Assembly (NCBI GenBank): GCA_016714895.1
Contig: JADKBV010000011.1
Span: 1 to 64,000 of the forward strand
Reading direction: 5' to 3'
Length of the DNA: 64,000 nucleotides
Source: Saprospiraceae bacterium
GTDB lineage: Bacteria > Bacteroidota > Bacteroidia > Chitinophagales > Saprospiraceae
In this document: positions 20,596 through 30,279 of the stretch, piece after piece
Numbering within the stretch: position 1 is the stretch's first letter
Layout of the letters: every line of letters starts with the position of its first letter
Translations under genes and position numbers: made by a program
The notes under the pieces: generated by a model
The model's database searches: none
What the model was told of the DNA's origin: nothing
What the model saw: the letters and a program-made list of their open reading frames with translations, nothing else

Positions 20596-21915
20596 GTGAA
20601 GATTCATTCTTTTTTGAATGATAAACAAAGGGAAATAACTTCTTTGAGTGCCATTTATGATGATAAAAAATTGCTTCTTGAAAAAATTTCTTTGCTGATA
20701 CAGGATGAAATCAACTTTGAAACATGTGGTGACAAAAAATATTTATTAAACCCAATTGGGTTAAACATTCTTCAGTCGATTCAGATGAAATCTGCCTCAG
20801 GACGCATGATTCCGTTACCTTGGCATTGGTCGAATATGTTTGTTCCTGCAGACCAAAAAGTGTTGTCATAGGTGATGCACCGATACAGGGTTGTAAATGG
20901 GACAAGATGATATCGGAAACGTTTTTAAAAAAATTGAAAATTATTTCGGCAAAAAGTCAGGTTCCGGTGTCAGTAAAAGATTTGCGAAGGAAAGTGATGA
21001 ATCTTGCTGACGAAGATATGGTCAATGTGAGGCAGGGAATGGATGATTTTGTGATTGTGGATGTCGGCCGACAAAGTTATCTTGAAGAAATTACTTCAGA
21101 AGATAAAAATCAATTCAGAGTCACACACTACAATCCTGACAGATTTATCGAGTCACACAAACCCGGAGTACATAAATATTGTATCACGAAGGAATTGTTT
21201 GATGCAGATATTGTGATTTCTGTACCAAAGATCAAAACCCACGAAAAATCCGGTATTACCAATGCTTTGAAAAATATTGTCGGTCTCAACGGAGACAAAG
21301 ATTTTTTACCTCACCATAGGATTGGGGGCACCAGGGCGGGGGGAGATGCTTATCCGGGGTATAACCTGCTTCGACATTGGTCAGAAAAATGTTATGATCA
21401 GGCCAACAGAAATTTGGGTAACCGGTCATACTGGATTTGGATCAGAATAGCTTCATTGCTTTGGAAAATGTCTTTTCCCGGAAGGAAGACGTTTTGGAGC
21501 CGGTTGGTATGGCAATGATACAACATGGAGAATGGTCATGGACCTCAACCTGGTAGCCACGTATGCTACAAGAGATGGGAAGCTTTCTGATGAGCCTCAA
21601 CGATTATTATATAGCTTGTGCGACGGAATCATAGGTGGGCAAAAGGACGGACCTTTGACTCCTGAACCATTGCCACTCGGAGTATTGATGTTTACAAATG
21701 ATAGTTCGTGGTGTGATATAACAGCTGCTGTTTTGATGGAAATGGAAATCGGAAGACTGCCGTTATTGCAGGCGGCAGAAGCATTTTCTTCAGAAAGAAA
21801 AATCAGATTTTATTTGAATAATAAAGAAATCAATCTTTCTGAAATCAAACATATGTCTATAGAAACGAAAATGCCTTCAGGATGGGTTGATTATAAAAAT
21901 CAGATACAACATTGA
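20596..21915 (+). CDS. DUF362 family protein, frameshifted
   Basis: DUF362 proteins are of unknown function, and some are fused to ferredoxin domains. Family features here are a central PKSVVIGDAPIQGC motif, VISVPKIKTHEKSGITNALKN, and KNIVGLNGDKDFLPHHR. No 4Fe-4S cysteine cluster is present. The frame shifts near 20806 (between SASG and DDSVTLALVEYVC) and in a T4 run at 21492-21495, where one T restores EDVFGAGWYGNDTTWRMVMD. GTG 20596 is a plausible start. The stop TGA overlaps the TTG start of the next gene, so translation is coupled to the ATP-grasp/GT-D protein. A link to the modification made by that protein is inferred. Confidence 0.7.
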
Positions 21916-23795
21916 AGATAGCTATTCATAAAACGTTTTGGTCATCATTTGCTGAAGATTGGATTTTATATTGTACAAAAAACAAAATACCTTATAAAAT
22001 CATTGATGGATTCAGCAATTCTGTAATCAATGATGTGGAAGATTGTGATATTATTTTGTGGCATCATCATCACACCATTGTCAAAGATAAACTTATAGCG
22101 CAAAAGATTTTGTATTCATTGGAGCAGGAAGGAAAAATTGTTTTTCCTGATTGGAAGACGGGTTGGCATTTTGATGATAAACTGGGTCAGAAATATCTCC
22201 TTGAAGCTGTCGGTGCACCTGTACCGGAATCATATGCGTTTTATCATAAAAAGGATGCAATGGAATGGGCTGAAACAGCAGAATATCCGAAGGTATTTAA
22301 ACTGAGGGGAGGAGCAGGCTCGTTGAATGTAAAATTGGTCAAAAATAAAATGGACGCAGATGCATTGATACATCAGGCATTCGGTAGAGGATTCCCCCAA
22401 TACAATAAAATAGAAGATATAAAAGAAAACCTTCGAAGGTGGCGTATGTCAAAAGGATCATTAAAAGATGTTTTAAAGAGTTTGCGTCGTATTTTCGTCG
22501 GCACTGAATTCAGCAGTGTTTTTCCGGTTGAAAAAGGATATATATATTTTCAGGAATTTATGCCCGGAAATGAATTTGACATCAGAATAATTACTGTAGG
22601 AAATAAAGCCATTGGAATAAAAAGGATGGTCCGGAAAAATGATTTTCGTGCTTCCGGGAGCGGCAATATATTATATGATTCAAAAGAAATTGATACAGAT
22701 TGTATCCGGATTGCTTTTGAAGTCAGTAAAAAATTGGGTGCTATGGTTGTGGCATATGATTTTGTATATAACAAAGAGCACAGACCGGTTATTGTTGAAA
22801 TCAATTATGGTTTTGCACAAAGAGCTTATGATGCATGCCCGGGTTATTGGGATGAAAATTTGGTTTTCCAAAGAGGCAAAACAGATATTTGTGGTTGGAT
22901 GGTTGAAGAATTGATAAATACTTATTTAAAATATAAAAATAAAATACAATTTGTGGATAAATATATTAAAAAAATAAGAACTTCAATAAAAATATTTTCA
23001 TCCCTCCTTTATTATCCTTTTTTTAAGTTAAATATAAAACCTCTTAAAATATTAAGTCGAAAGGAAACTATTGATAAGATAATTAATGAACAACTTTCTG
23101 TTGCCAGATTTGGTGATTCTGAATATCTTTATGTTACTGGATTAAGCGATAACCTGCAAACTACAGATAAAGGACTTCAAGATAAATTAATTAATGTCTT
23201 AATAAATCCCAGTAATAAATTGATTGTTTGTCATGTAGATTATTTGAATCTAAAAGAATCGAGTTTATCTGCCCGATTATCTGCAATATATTTTTATACA
23301 AAGACTTTTAAAAGGGTTTTAGAAATTATAGATATAAATAAAGCATTTGGAAATTCAAATATGACCAGATTTTATTTAGGGTTAAAAGACAGATCACAGT
23401 CTCCTGAATTATTCAGTTTAATTAGAAAAATATGGGAATCAAGAGAAATTGTTATACTTGAGGGAGAAAGTACTTTTTTTGGTTTATATTCTGATTTAAT
23501 AATAAATACTAAAAAAATTGAAAGGATTATTTGTCCTGGAAAACAAGCTTATAATTTCTATGACAAAATTTTTAAAACTGTTTCTATTTACCCAAATGAT
23601 AAGTTAATTATTTGTTCTCTTGGAGTTACAGCTACAATTTTGGCAAATGAATTGACTAAACTAAACTATCAAGTTATTGATATTGGAAATATTAGCAAAG
23701 AATATTTTGCTTATATATCTGATAATTCAATAAATATGCAAAAAGTGACATCTAAAGAAGAATATTTTGCTCAAATTACTTATCAAATAAATTAA
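21912..23795 (+). CDS. Fusion of an ATP-grasp ligase and a GT-D (DUF1792) glycosyltransferase
   Basis: This is a 627-residue protein with a TTG start overlapping the previous stop. Residues 1 to about 335 form an ATP-grasp domain of the RimK/tubulin-ligase type: VFKLRGGAGSLNVKLVKN near residue 130, YIYFQEFMPGNEFDIRI, then VIVEINYGFAQRAYDAC near residue 295. Such domains join a carboxylate to an amine through an acyl phosphate. Residues from about 383 on carry VARFGDSEYLYVTGL, LQDKLINVL and later ILEGESTFFG, a layout like GT-D (DUF1792) glycosyltransferases. Base composition becomes markedly more AT-rich at about 22,915, close to the domain junction, so the fusion may mark a recombination point. 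The GT-D assignment is less certain than the ATP-grasp one. Confidence 0.72.
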   Translation: MKIAIHKTFWSSFAEDWILYCTKNKIPYKIIDGFSNSVINDVEDCDIILWHHHHTIVKDKLIAQKILYSLEQEGKIVFPDWKTGWHFDDKLGQKYLLEAVGAPVPESYAFYHKKDAMEWAETAEYPKVFKLRGGAGSLNVKLVKNKMDADALIHQAFGRGFPQYNKIEDIKENLRRWRMSKGSLKDVLKSLRRIFVGTEFSSVFPVEKGYIYFQEFMPGNEFDIRIITVGNKAIGIKRMVRKNDFRASGSGNILYDSKEIDTDCIRIAFEVSKKLGAMVVAYDFVYNKEHRPVIVEINYGFAQRAYDACPGYWDENLVFQRGKTDICGWMVEELINTYLKYKNKIQFVDKYIKKIRTSIKIFSSLLYYPFFKLNIKPLKILSRKETIDKIINEQLSVARFGDSEYLYVTGLSDNLQTTDKGLQDKLINVLINPSNKLIVCHVDYLNLKESSLSARLSAIYFYTKTFKRVLEIIDINKAFGNSNMTRFYLGLKDRSQSPELFSLIRKIWESREIVILEGESTFFGLYSDLIINTKKIERIICPGKQAYNFYDKIFKTVSIYPNDKLIICSLGVTATILANELTKLNYQVIDIGNISKEYFAYISDNSINMQKVTSKEEYFAQITYQIN

Positions 23796-23804
23796 TTTTA
23801 CAAA

Positions 23805-24858
23805 ATGATACCTGTTACAAAGCCTTTTTTGCCGCCTAAAAAAGAATACAATAAGTTAATAAATGAAATTTGGGAAAGAAATTGGTTAACCAATAATGGG
23901 CCATTGGTCAACGAACTTGAATCCAAATTAAAAGATTATTTAGGTTTACAAAATGTATTGTTTTTGTCAAACGGAACCATTGCCATACAAATTGCCATTA
24001 AAGCTTTAGGCCTGAAGGGTGAAATTATTACAACACCATTTAGTTATGTAGCTACTACCAGCAGTATTGTTTGGGAAGGTTGTGAACCTGTTTTTTTTAA
24101 ATATTGACCCTAATAAAATTGAAGATTCGATTACAAAAAATACTTCTGCCATATTGGCTACACATGTATATGGAAATCCATGTGACATTGATAAAATTGA
24201 GGCTATTTCCAAAAAATATAACCTCAAGGTAATTTATGATGCTGCCCATTGTTTTGGCACCAAATATAAAGGGAAATCAGTATTTTCATTTGGAGATGTT
24301 GTTACCACAAGCTTTCATGCCACCAAATTATTTCATACTGTGGAAGGAGGAGCTGTTTTTACAAATGACCTGAAAGTCTTACATAAAATGGAATATATGA
24401 GAAATTTCGGACACGATGGTCCGGAAAGGTTTCAGGGTGTAGGTATCAACGGTAAAAATTCAGAGTTTCATGCAGCTATGGGAATTGTAAATATAAATTA
24501 TTTAGACAAGATCTTAGAAAAACGCAAATTTCAATGTCTTCAATATTATAAACACTTATCAAATTTTGTTAAATTCATAATAGTGAATGAAAATTGCCAT
24601 TATAATTTTGCTTATATGCCAATTATTATGAAGAATGAAGAAGAAGTAATTGAGATAATTACTAATTTGAATAAAAATGAAATTTATCCACGACGTTATT
24701 TCTATCCGTCACTATCTAACCTGGGGTACTTAAAGTCAGCAAATCAAACACCTGTTTCTGAAAGTATTTCTAAAAGAGTTTTATGTTTACCATTATTTCA
24801 CACTCTTTCGAGTTCAAAAATCAAACTTATTTGTGAAGTAGTCAAATCTAGTATTTAA
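23805..24858 (+). CDS. DegT/DnrJ/EryC1-type sugar aminotransferase, with small deletion and frameshift
   Basis: This is a PLP enzyme that aminates a keto-sugar nucleotide. It resembles FdtB/VioA-type enzymes that use dTDP-keto-deoxy sugars. The N-terminus MIPVTKPFLPPKKEYNKLI is typical, the internal aldimine Lys is in SFHATKLFHTVEGG, and IYDAAHCFGT precedes it. At the T8 run 24092-24099 the frame changes. The sequence passes from GCEPVF directly to NIDPNKIEDSI, where homologues usually carry about eight more residues (VDID...). So a short deletion plus a shift is likely. With WbqC-like and formyltransferase genes 1-2 kb downstream, a 4-amino or 3-amino sugar that is then N-acylated is expected. 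Confidence 0.8.
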
Positions 24859-24904
24859 AACGTATAAAGTAGTTACATTTTTTATTGCAATTAAATAAAT
24901 ACAA

Positions 24905-25963
24905 TTGAAGAGAATTTGTCTTATCTCACCGGCTTTAACTATGGGGGGGATGGAAAGAGCCAGTGTTAATTTAGCAAATGCCTTAAATGAAGAGGGTTAT
25001 AAAGTTTACTTTATCGTTATTCTAAAGAAACAGCATTTTTTTGATTTAAATGCAAATATAACACTCATTGAACCAAATTTATTTAATATAAATAGTATCT
25101 CATTGTTAAAAACGATAACATATTTAAGAAAAAATATCAAAACAATAAACCCAGATAGCACTTTGGTGTTTGGCCAATTTTATGGTGCATTATCTATGTT
25201 GGCAACCTTTGGTTTTAAAAATAAAATTTATTTATCAGAACGTTCCAGCCCTTTTTATGTATGGCCATTAAGTCAAAGAATTATCAACAAATTTTGCTTC
25301 AGCATAAAAAAACCTGATGGTTTAATTGCTCAAACTAGTATTGCAAAAAAATATCAGCAATTATATTACGGTAAAAATGTGAAAATAGAAGTTATTCATA
25401 ATCAAGTTCGAGAAATCAATTACTTTCCTGATATTAAGCGTGAAAAAATAATTTTAGCTGTTGGACGATTTAATGATATTTCAAAGGGTTTTGATTTGTT
25501 AATACAAAGTTTTGCGCTAGTTAAAAATGAAGATTGGCGATTAGTCTTTGCTGGTGGTGATGAGAATGGGCAACATCTTAGAAATATAGCTTCTAATTAT
25601 AATGTTTTGCACAGGATTGATTTTTTAGGTAAAGTACTTAGAATAGATGAGGTTTATGCAAAGGCAAGTATTTTTGTAATACCTTCTAGATCAGAGGGGT
25701 TCCCCAATGCATTATGTGAAGCAATGGCAGCTGGACTGCCTTGTATTAGTTTTGATTTTGTGGCTGGTCCAAGGGATATTATTGATAACGGGAAGAATGG
25801 TATAATTGTTGAATTTGGTAATTTAGAGAAACTTGCAGAGGAAATAGATTTATTGATAAGCAATGAAGAGTTAAGATTTAAGTTAGGAGCTAATGCAAAA
25901 TTTATATCTGATACCTTAGGAAAAAAAAATATTACAAAGAAAATAATTGATTTCATCTTGTAA
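24905..25963 (+). CDS. GT4-family glycosyltransferase
   Basis: This intact 352-residue GT-B enzyme starts at TTG 24905 (LKRICLISPALTMGGMERAS). The glycine-rich acceptor loop is MGGMERASVNLA. The donor-site half has ILAVGRFNDISKGFDLLI and the E-x7-E signature region PSRSEGFPNALCEAMAAG. These retaining enzymes act in the cytoplasm on lipid-linked precursors. The gene lies in an AT-rich stretch with the DegT, WbqC and formyltransferase genes. The donor and linkage cannot be told from sequence. Confidence 0.85.
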   Translation: MKRICLISPALTMGGMERASVNLANALNEEGYKVYFIVILKKQHFFDLNANITLIEPNLFNINSISLLKTITYLRKNIKTINPDSTLVFGQFYGALSMLATFGFKNKIYLSERSSPFYVWPLSQRIINKFCFSIKKPDGLIAQTSIAKKYQQLYYGKNVKIEVIHNQVREINYFPDIKREKIILAVGRFNDISKGFDLLIQSFALVKNEDWRLVFAGGDENGQHLRNIASNYNVLHRIDFLGKVLRIDEVYAKASIFVIPSRSEGFPNALCEAMAAGLPCISFDFVAGPRDIIDNGKNGIIVEFGNLEKLAEEIDLLISNEELRFKLGANAKFISDTLGKKNITKKIIDFIL

Positions 25964-25969
25964 ATTTAT

Positions 25970-26679
25970 ATGATGAGAATTGCGATAATGCAACCATATT
26001 TATTTCCTTATATTGGATATTTTCAGTTAATGGAAGCTGTAGATGTTTTTGTTATGTATGATGATGTTCAATATATAAAAGGAGGTTGGATAAATAGAAA
26101 CCGTATAAACTCAAAAAATGGTCAAATAATGTTTACACTGCCTTTAGTGAAAGAAAGCCATAAAGAGTTAATTAATGAAAGATTTATTGATATGTCTCAA
26201 TTTTCAAAATGGTCTAAAAATACTTTAAAAACTATTGAACAATGTTATAAGAAAGCTCCTTTTTATAATGATGTTATAAATATTTTACTACCATTATTTG
26301 CCGATGATGCACCTATGTTATTAAGTGAGTATATTGAAAAGAGTTTATTGCAAATTAAATATTATTTAGGAATTAATACAAAACTAATTAAGTCGTCTTC
26401 TCTTGTGCTTGATGATTCATTTGATCGCACGGATAGGTTAATTAGAATAGTGAAACTTTTTGGCGGCACAACCTATCTTAATATGATAGGTGGAATTGAT
26501 TTGTATCAAAAAGAAGATTTTGAAAAAGTAAAATTGATTTAAAGTTTCTAGAACCTAATTTTAAAGTGTATGACCAAATGAAAAGTACTTTTACTGAAGG
26601 ATTATCAATAATTGATGTTTTAATGTACAATGATGTGCATAACACCAAAAGTATGTTAAGAGAATATATTTTAATATGA
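25970..26679 (+). CDS. WbqC-like family protein, frameshifted near the 3' end
   Basis: The start MRIAIMQPYLFPYIGYFQLM with VMYDDVQYIKGGWINRN is the hallmark of the WbqC-like family. Members occur beside amino-sugar genes in O-antigen loci, but the reaction is not established to my knowledge. One A appears lost at 26530-26533; repair gives DLKFLEPNFKVYDQMKSTFT and runs to the stop at 26677-26679. The repaired length is about 236 residues, normal for the family. The stop overlaps the formyltransferase ATG (ATGA), so the two are coupled. Confidence 0.83.
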
Positions 26680-27326
26680 AATACAAATATGGTGTATATT
26701 GTTCTGGAAATGCATCAAGACTTTTGAAGTTTTATGAATGTAATTCTTTAAAGGAGTTTCCATTAGAATTAATATATTATGATGGAATGAAAACTTATAT
26801 TCAAAATACTTTAGAATCAATCTTTGATCATGAAATTTTAGAATATTATGTTAATACTGAAGAGTCAAAAGAACATAAAAGATCAAAGAAGGAAATTGTT
26901 TCAAATTCATTAAGTATCCTGATGGAGAAAAGAGAAATTAATTATTTATTTTGTTTTGGGAATCAAATATTAAGTTGCGAATTAATAAGAAAATTTGAGA
27001 ATCGAATAATAAACTTTCACCCTTCAATTTTGCCATCCTTTCCAGGATTAAATTCTATAGATCAAGCACTTAATGCAAATGTTAAAGTAATTGGAAATAC
27101 GGCTCATTTTATTGACAAGGGAGTTGACACCGGTTTAATAATAATGCAATCGATTATGAGTATTGATTTTTATAGATGTTACGAAGATGTTCTTGGAATG
27201 CAAATTCCTATGTTGCGGACTATTTGGCAATTGTTGGATGGTGATAAAATTTTGGTTGAAGATGACAAAGTAATAATATTGCAGGAACCTAATTCAGATA
27301 AATTTTATTCTATATCTTTTTTTTAA
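26676..27326 (+). CDS. Formyltransferase-fold sugar N-formyltransferase
   Basis: This 216-residue protein has the PurN/Fmt-type core: FHPSILPSFPGLNSI followed by GNTAHFIDKGVDTGLII. The Asn in INFHPS, the His and the Asp in KGVDTG correspond to the usual catalytic triad positions. In surface-sugar loci such enzymes add a formyl group from N10-formyltetrahydrofolate to a 3- or 4-amino sugar nucleotide. It overlaps the WbqC-like gene by 4 bp and follows the DegT aminotransferase, which would make the amine. It is shorter than VioF-type enzymes that have a C-terminal domain. Confidence 0.75.
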   Translation: MKYKYGVYCSGNASRLLKFYECNSLKEFPLELIYYDGMKTYIQNTLESIFDHEILEYYVNTEESKEHKRSKKEIVSNSLSILMEKREINYLFCFGNQILSCELIRKFENRIINFHPSILPSFPGLNSIDQALNANVKVIGNTAHFIDKGVDTGLIIMQSIMSIDFYRCYEDVLGMQIPMLRTIWQLLDGDKILVEDDKVIILQEPNSDKFYSISFF

Positions 27327-27339
27327 AATTTCTTTTTTT

Positions 27340-28392
27340 TTGGATTGTATTAAAATTAGTGTAGTTGTACCAATTTTTAAATCTGAGGATTATTTGGTTC
27401 GCACCATTAAAAGTTTGATCTATCAGACTTGGAAGGAAATAGAGATTATTTTGGTAAATGATGGATCACCTGATAATTCGGGAGACATTTGTGATTCTTA
27501 TGCCAAAATTGATGATAGAATAAAGGTAATACATCAGCTGAATCAGGGAGCAGCTCATGCAATGAGAAACGGAGCTAATCATGCAACAGGAGATTACATC
27601 ATGTTTTTAGATGGTGATGATTGGATTGAAATTAATACATTGGAAAAAGCAATAAATAAAATTATGTTGTATAATCCTGACATAATATTTTGGTCATATT
27701 ACAAAAATACTATTAATTCTGAAGTGCCAATCAAATCACTATTTGATAAGGATATATTTTTCATAGGAGATGAATTGGTAAACCTAAAAAGGAGATTGGT
27801 AGGTTTGGTTGGTAAAGAATTGGAGCAGCCAACAAGAACTGATGCTATTAGTTCGGGGTGGGGTAAGTTGTATAGAAAGGAATTAATTACTAATAACCAT
27901 TTTTGTTTAGTTGATGAGAATGATAATGAGAATTTCGACGTGGTTCTTAATATAATTGCTTTTCATAATGCAAAAAAGGTTTATTATATGTATGATTATT
28001 TTAATCATTATTGGATAAGTAATACTAATTCAATAACGAAGAATCATGGGTTGAAATTATTAGATAAGTACAATATAATGTTCGACAATATTGAAAAATA
28101 TTTGAAAGAGAAGAATTATTCTGATATTTATTTTATTGCTTTAAGAAATAGAATAGCACTTTCTATGATTAATATAACATTAAGTGTAACGGGCTTCAAT
28201 AATTCTTCTTCACTAGTACTTCAGTATAAAACAATAAACTTTGCATTATTAAATCCAAAATATATTGATGCAATAAAAAATTTAGAATTTAAATATTTCT
28301 CTTTGACTTGGAAAATATTTTTTACTTGTTGTAAGTACAGGTTAACTCCTTTCATTTTTTTATTTGGTAAATTAATCCAAGTATTTAAATAA
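27340..28392 (+). CDS. GT2-family glycosyltransferase
   Basis: This intact 350-residue GT-A enzyme starts at TTG 27340 (LDCIKISVVVPIFKSEDYLV). The family signatures are IILVNDGSPDNSGDICDSYA and the DxD-like FLDGDDWIE near residue 91. Inverting GT2 enzymes of this type transfer sugars to the growing lipid-linked repeat unit in the cytoplasm. The coding region is AT-rich, and the next gene returns to the higher GC of the older parts of the locus. Confidence 0.86.
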   Translation: MDCIKISVVVPIFKSEDYLVRTIKSLIYQTWKEIEIILVNDGSPDNSGDICDSYAKIDDRIKVIHQLNQGAAHAMRNGANHATGDYIMFLDGDDWIEINTLEKAINKIMLYNPDIIFWSYYKNTINSEVPIKSLFDKDIFFIGDELVNLKRRLVGLVGKELEQPTRTDAISSGWGKLYRKELITNNHFCLVDENDNENFDVVLNIIAFHNAKKVYYMYDYFNHYWISNTNSITKNHGLKLLDKYNIMFDNIEKYLKEKNYSDIYFIALRNRIALSMINITLSVTGFNNSSSLVLQYKTINFALLNPKYIDAIKNLEFKYFSLTWKIFFTCCKYRLTPFIFLFGKLIQVFK

Positions 28393-28395
28393 ATC

Positions 28396-30279
28396 ATGTG
28401 CGGTATAGCTGGTATTATCCGTTTTTTTTCTGAAACCACCCATTCTGATATCAAACCCCTTTGCGACAGATTGTCACAAAGAGGGCCTGATGCCGAAGGT
28501 TATTTTGCTGAAGGTGGCGTTGGTCTCGGACACAGAAGATTATCCATTATTGATCTGGAGACCGGTGATCAGCCGATGTTTTCTAATGACGGCAACATTG
28601 TTTTGGTGTACAATGGTGAAATGTATAATTTTTTAGATATTCGTACTGAACTGGAAAAAGAAGGTGTTCTTTTTGCGACGCACAGTGATACGGAAGTCGT
28701 CATAGAAGGTTATAAATATTATGGAATCGAGGGTTTACTCAAAAGAGCGGAAGGTATGTTTGCTTTCGCTCTATATGATAGAGTTCTAAAAGAGGTATTT
28801 ATTGTAAGAGATAAATTTGGTGAAAAACCATTGTATTATTTCAAAAATTCAAATGAGTTTGTTTTTGCTTCTGAACTCAAAGCTCTTGAAGATCTGATAC
28901 CTGAAAAAAAAATCAATCATACGGCCTTAAATTTGTTTTTTTCCTTGAGTTATATTCCGGCACCATATACGATATATGATGACGTATATAAGCTTGAGGC
29001 AGGTCACTATTTTGAGATATCATTGGACGGAAAAATAGTAAAACACAAATATTATAATCTGAATGACCAACTAAAAAAACAAAAACCATATCGTAGTTTT
29101 GAACAAGCCTGCAATGATCTGGAAAAATTACTCACAGAATCAGTGAAAAAAAGAATGATCGCCGATGTGCCCGTAGGTTCGTTTTTGAGTGGTGGTATAG
29201 ATTCAAGCATTATTTCCTGTCTGATGGCACAGGTAGCAGAGCAACAGGTAAATACTTTTTCTGTCGGGTTTCATGAAAAGGAATATGACGAAAGTAAAAG
29301 AGCAGAACTGATTGCCGGTCATATCAGGGCAAAACACAAGGTAGAGTACCTCAATTATCACGATGTTGTTGATCACATTGATGATATCATTGGTCATTTT
29401 GATGAACCTTTTGGTGACTCTTCTGCTATTCCTTCTTATTATGTGGCAAAGGTTGCCGCTAAAGAGGTCAAAGTGGTACTCACCGGAGATTGTGCAGATG
29501 AATTGTTTGGAGGCTATGAAAAATATCTCGGAAATTATTACGGCAGAAAGTTCAAATCATTACCCGCATTTTTACAAAAGGGAATCGCCTTTGTAGTCAA
29601 TAAGTTACCACACAATCGTTACACAAATTCTTTGCTGAGACGTGTCAAAAAAGTGATTCAACATTCGGGACAAAATCACTTTGATATGCACTATAACTAT
29701 ATGTGCCTTGGATTCAAAGATGATGAAAGGAAACAGTTACTTGAAAAAAATTCCTATCAAAGTACCAAAGATGTAATAAAGGAAATCTATTATTCCTTTG
29801 AAAATGGAAATGAAATGGAAAAAGGATTTTTTACCGATCTGAACATTGTGTTGGAAGGAGATATGTTGGTAAAAGTGGACAGAATGTGTATGAAAAATTC
29901 TCTTGAAGCCAGAGTGCCGTTTCTTGATTCTGCGATTGTAGAAGCGGCTTTTAACATGCCTGTCGAATATAAAATCAAAGGGAGAAATAAAAAATATATT
30001 TTGAAAAAGACCTTTGGAAAGTTATTACCGACCAAAACCCTGAACTTTCGGAAAAAGGGATTCGGTGTTCCGGTTGACTATTGGTTTAATAACGAATTAA
30101 AACAGGAACTGAATGAATTATTAAATGAAGAGGCCATAAAAAATCAAGGTATTTTTAAAACAGAATATATTCAGAAAATATTGACTGATCACCGATCCGG
30201 CAAAGCCAACCACAAAGGAAAATTGTGGAATCTTTTTGTTTTTCAAAAGTGGTATAACCATAAAATAAATAACATATAA
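28396..30279 (+). CDS. asnB: Glutamine-hydrolysing asparagine synthase family protein (AsnB/WbpS-like)
   Basis: This is a full-length 627-residue protein. The N-terminal Ntn glutaminase starts MCGIAGI with Cys2 as the nucleophile. RGPDAEG, GHRRLSIIDL and YNGEMYNF complete the glutamine site. The synthase half has the PP-loop VGSFLSGGIDSSIISCL near residue 260. In polysaccharide loci such proteins (for example WbpS) are thought to amidate the carboxyl group of a uronic acid instead of making free asparagine, which would fit the uronic acid pathway encoded upstream. Its stop overlaps the ATG of the acyltransferase gene (TAATG). Confidence 0.85.
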   Translation: MCGIAGIIRFFSETTHSDIKPLCDRLSQRGPDAEGYFAEGGVGLGHRRLSIIDLETGDQPMFSNDGNIVLVYNGEMYNFLDIRTELEKEGVLFATHSDTEVVIEGYKYYGIEGLLKRAEGMFAFALYDRVLKEVFIVRDKFGEKPLYYFKNSNEFVFASELKALEDLIPEKKINHTALNLFFSLSYIPAPYTIYDDVYKLEAGHYFEISLDGKIVKHKYYNLNDQLKKQKPYRSFEQACNDLEKLLTESVKKRMIADVPVGSFLSGGIDSSIISCLMAQVAEQQVNTFSVGFHEKEYDESKRAELIAGHIRAKHKVEYLNYHDVVDHIDDIIGHFDEPFGDSSAIPSYYVAKVAAKEVKVVLTGDCADELFGGYEKYLGNYYGRKFKSLPAFLQKGIAFVVNKLPHNRYTNSLLRRVKKVIQHSGQNHFDMHYNYMCLGFKDDERKQLLEKNSYQSTKDVIKEIYYSFENGNEMEKGFFTDLNIVLEGDMLVKVDRMCMKNSLEARVPFLDSAIVEAAFNMPVEYKIKGRNKKYILKKTFGKLLPTKTLNFRKKGFGVPVDYWFNNELKQELNELLNEEAIKNQGIFKTEYIQKILTDHRSGKANHKGKLWNLFVFQKWYNHKINNI

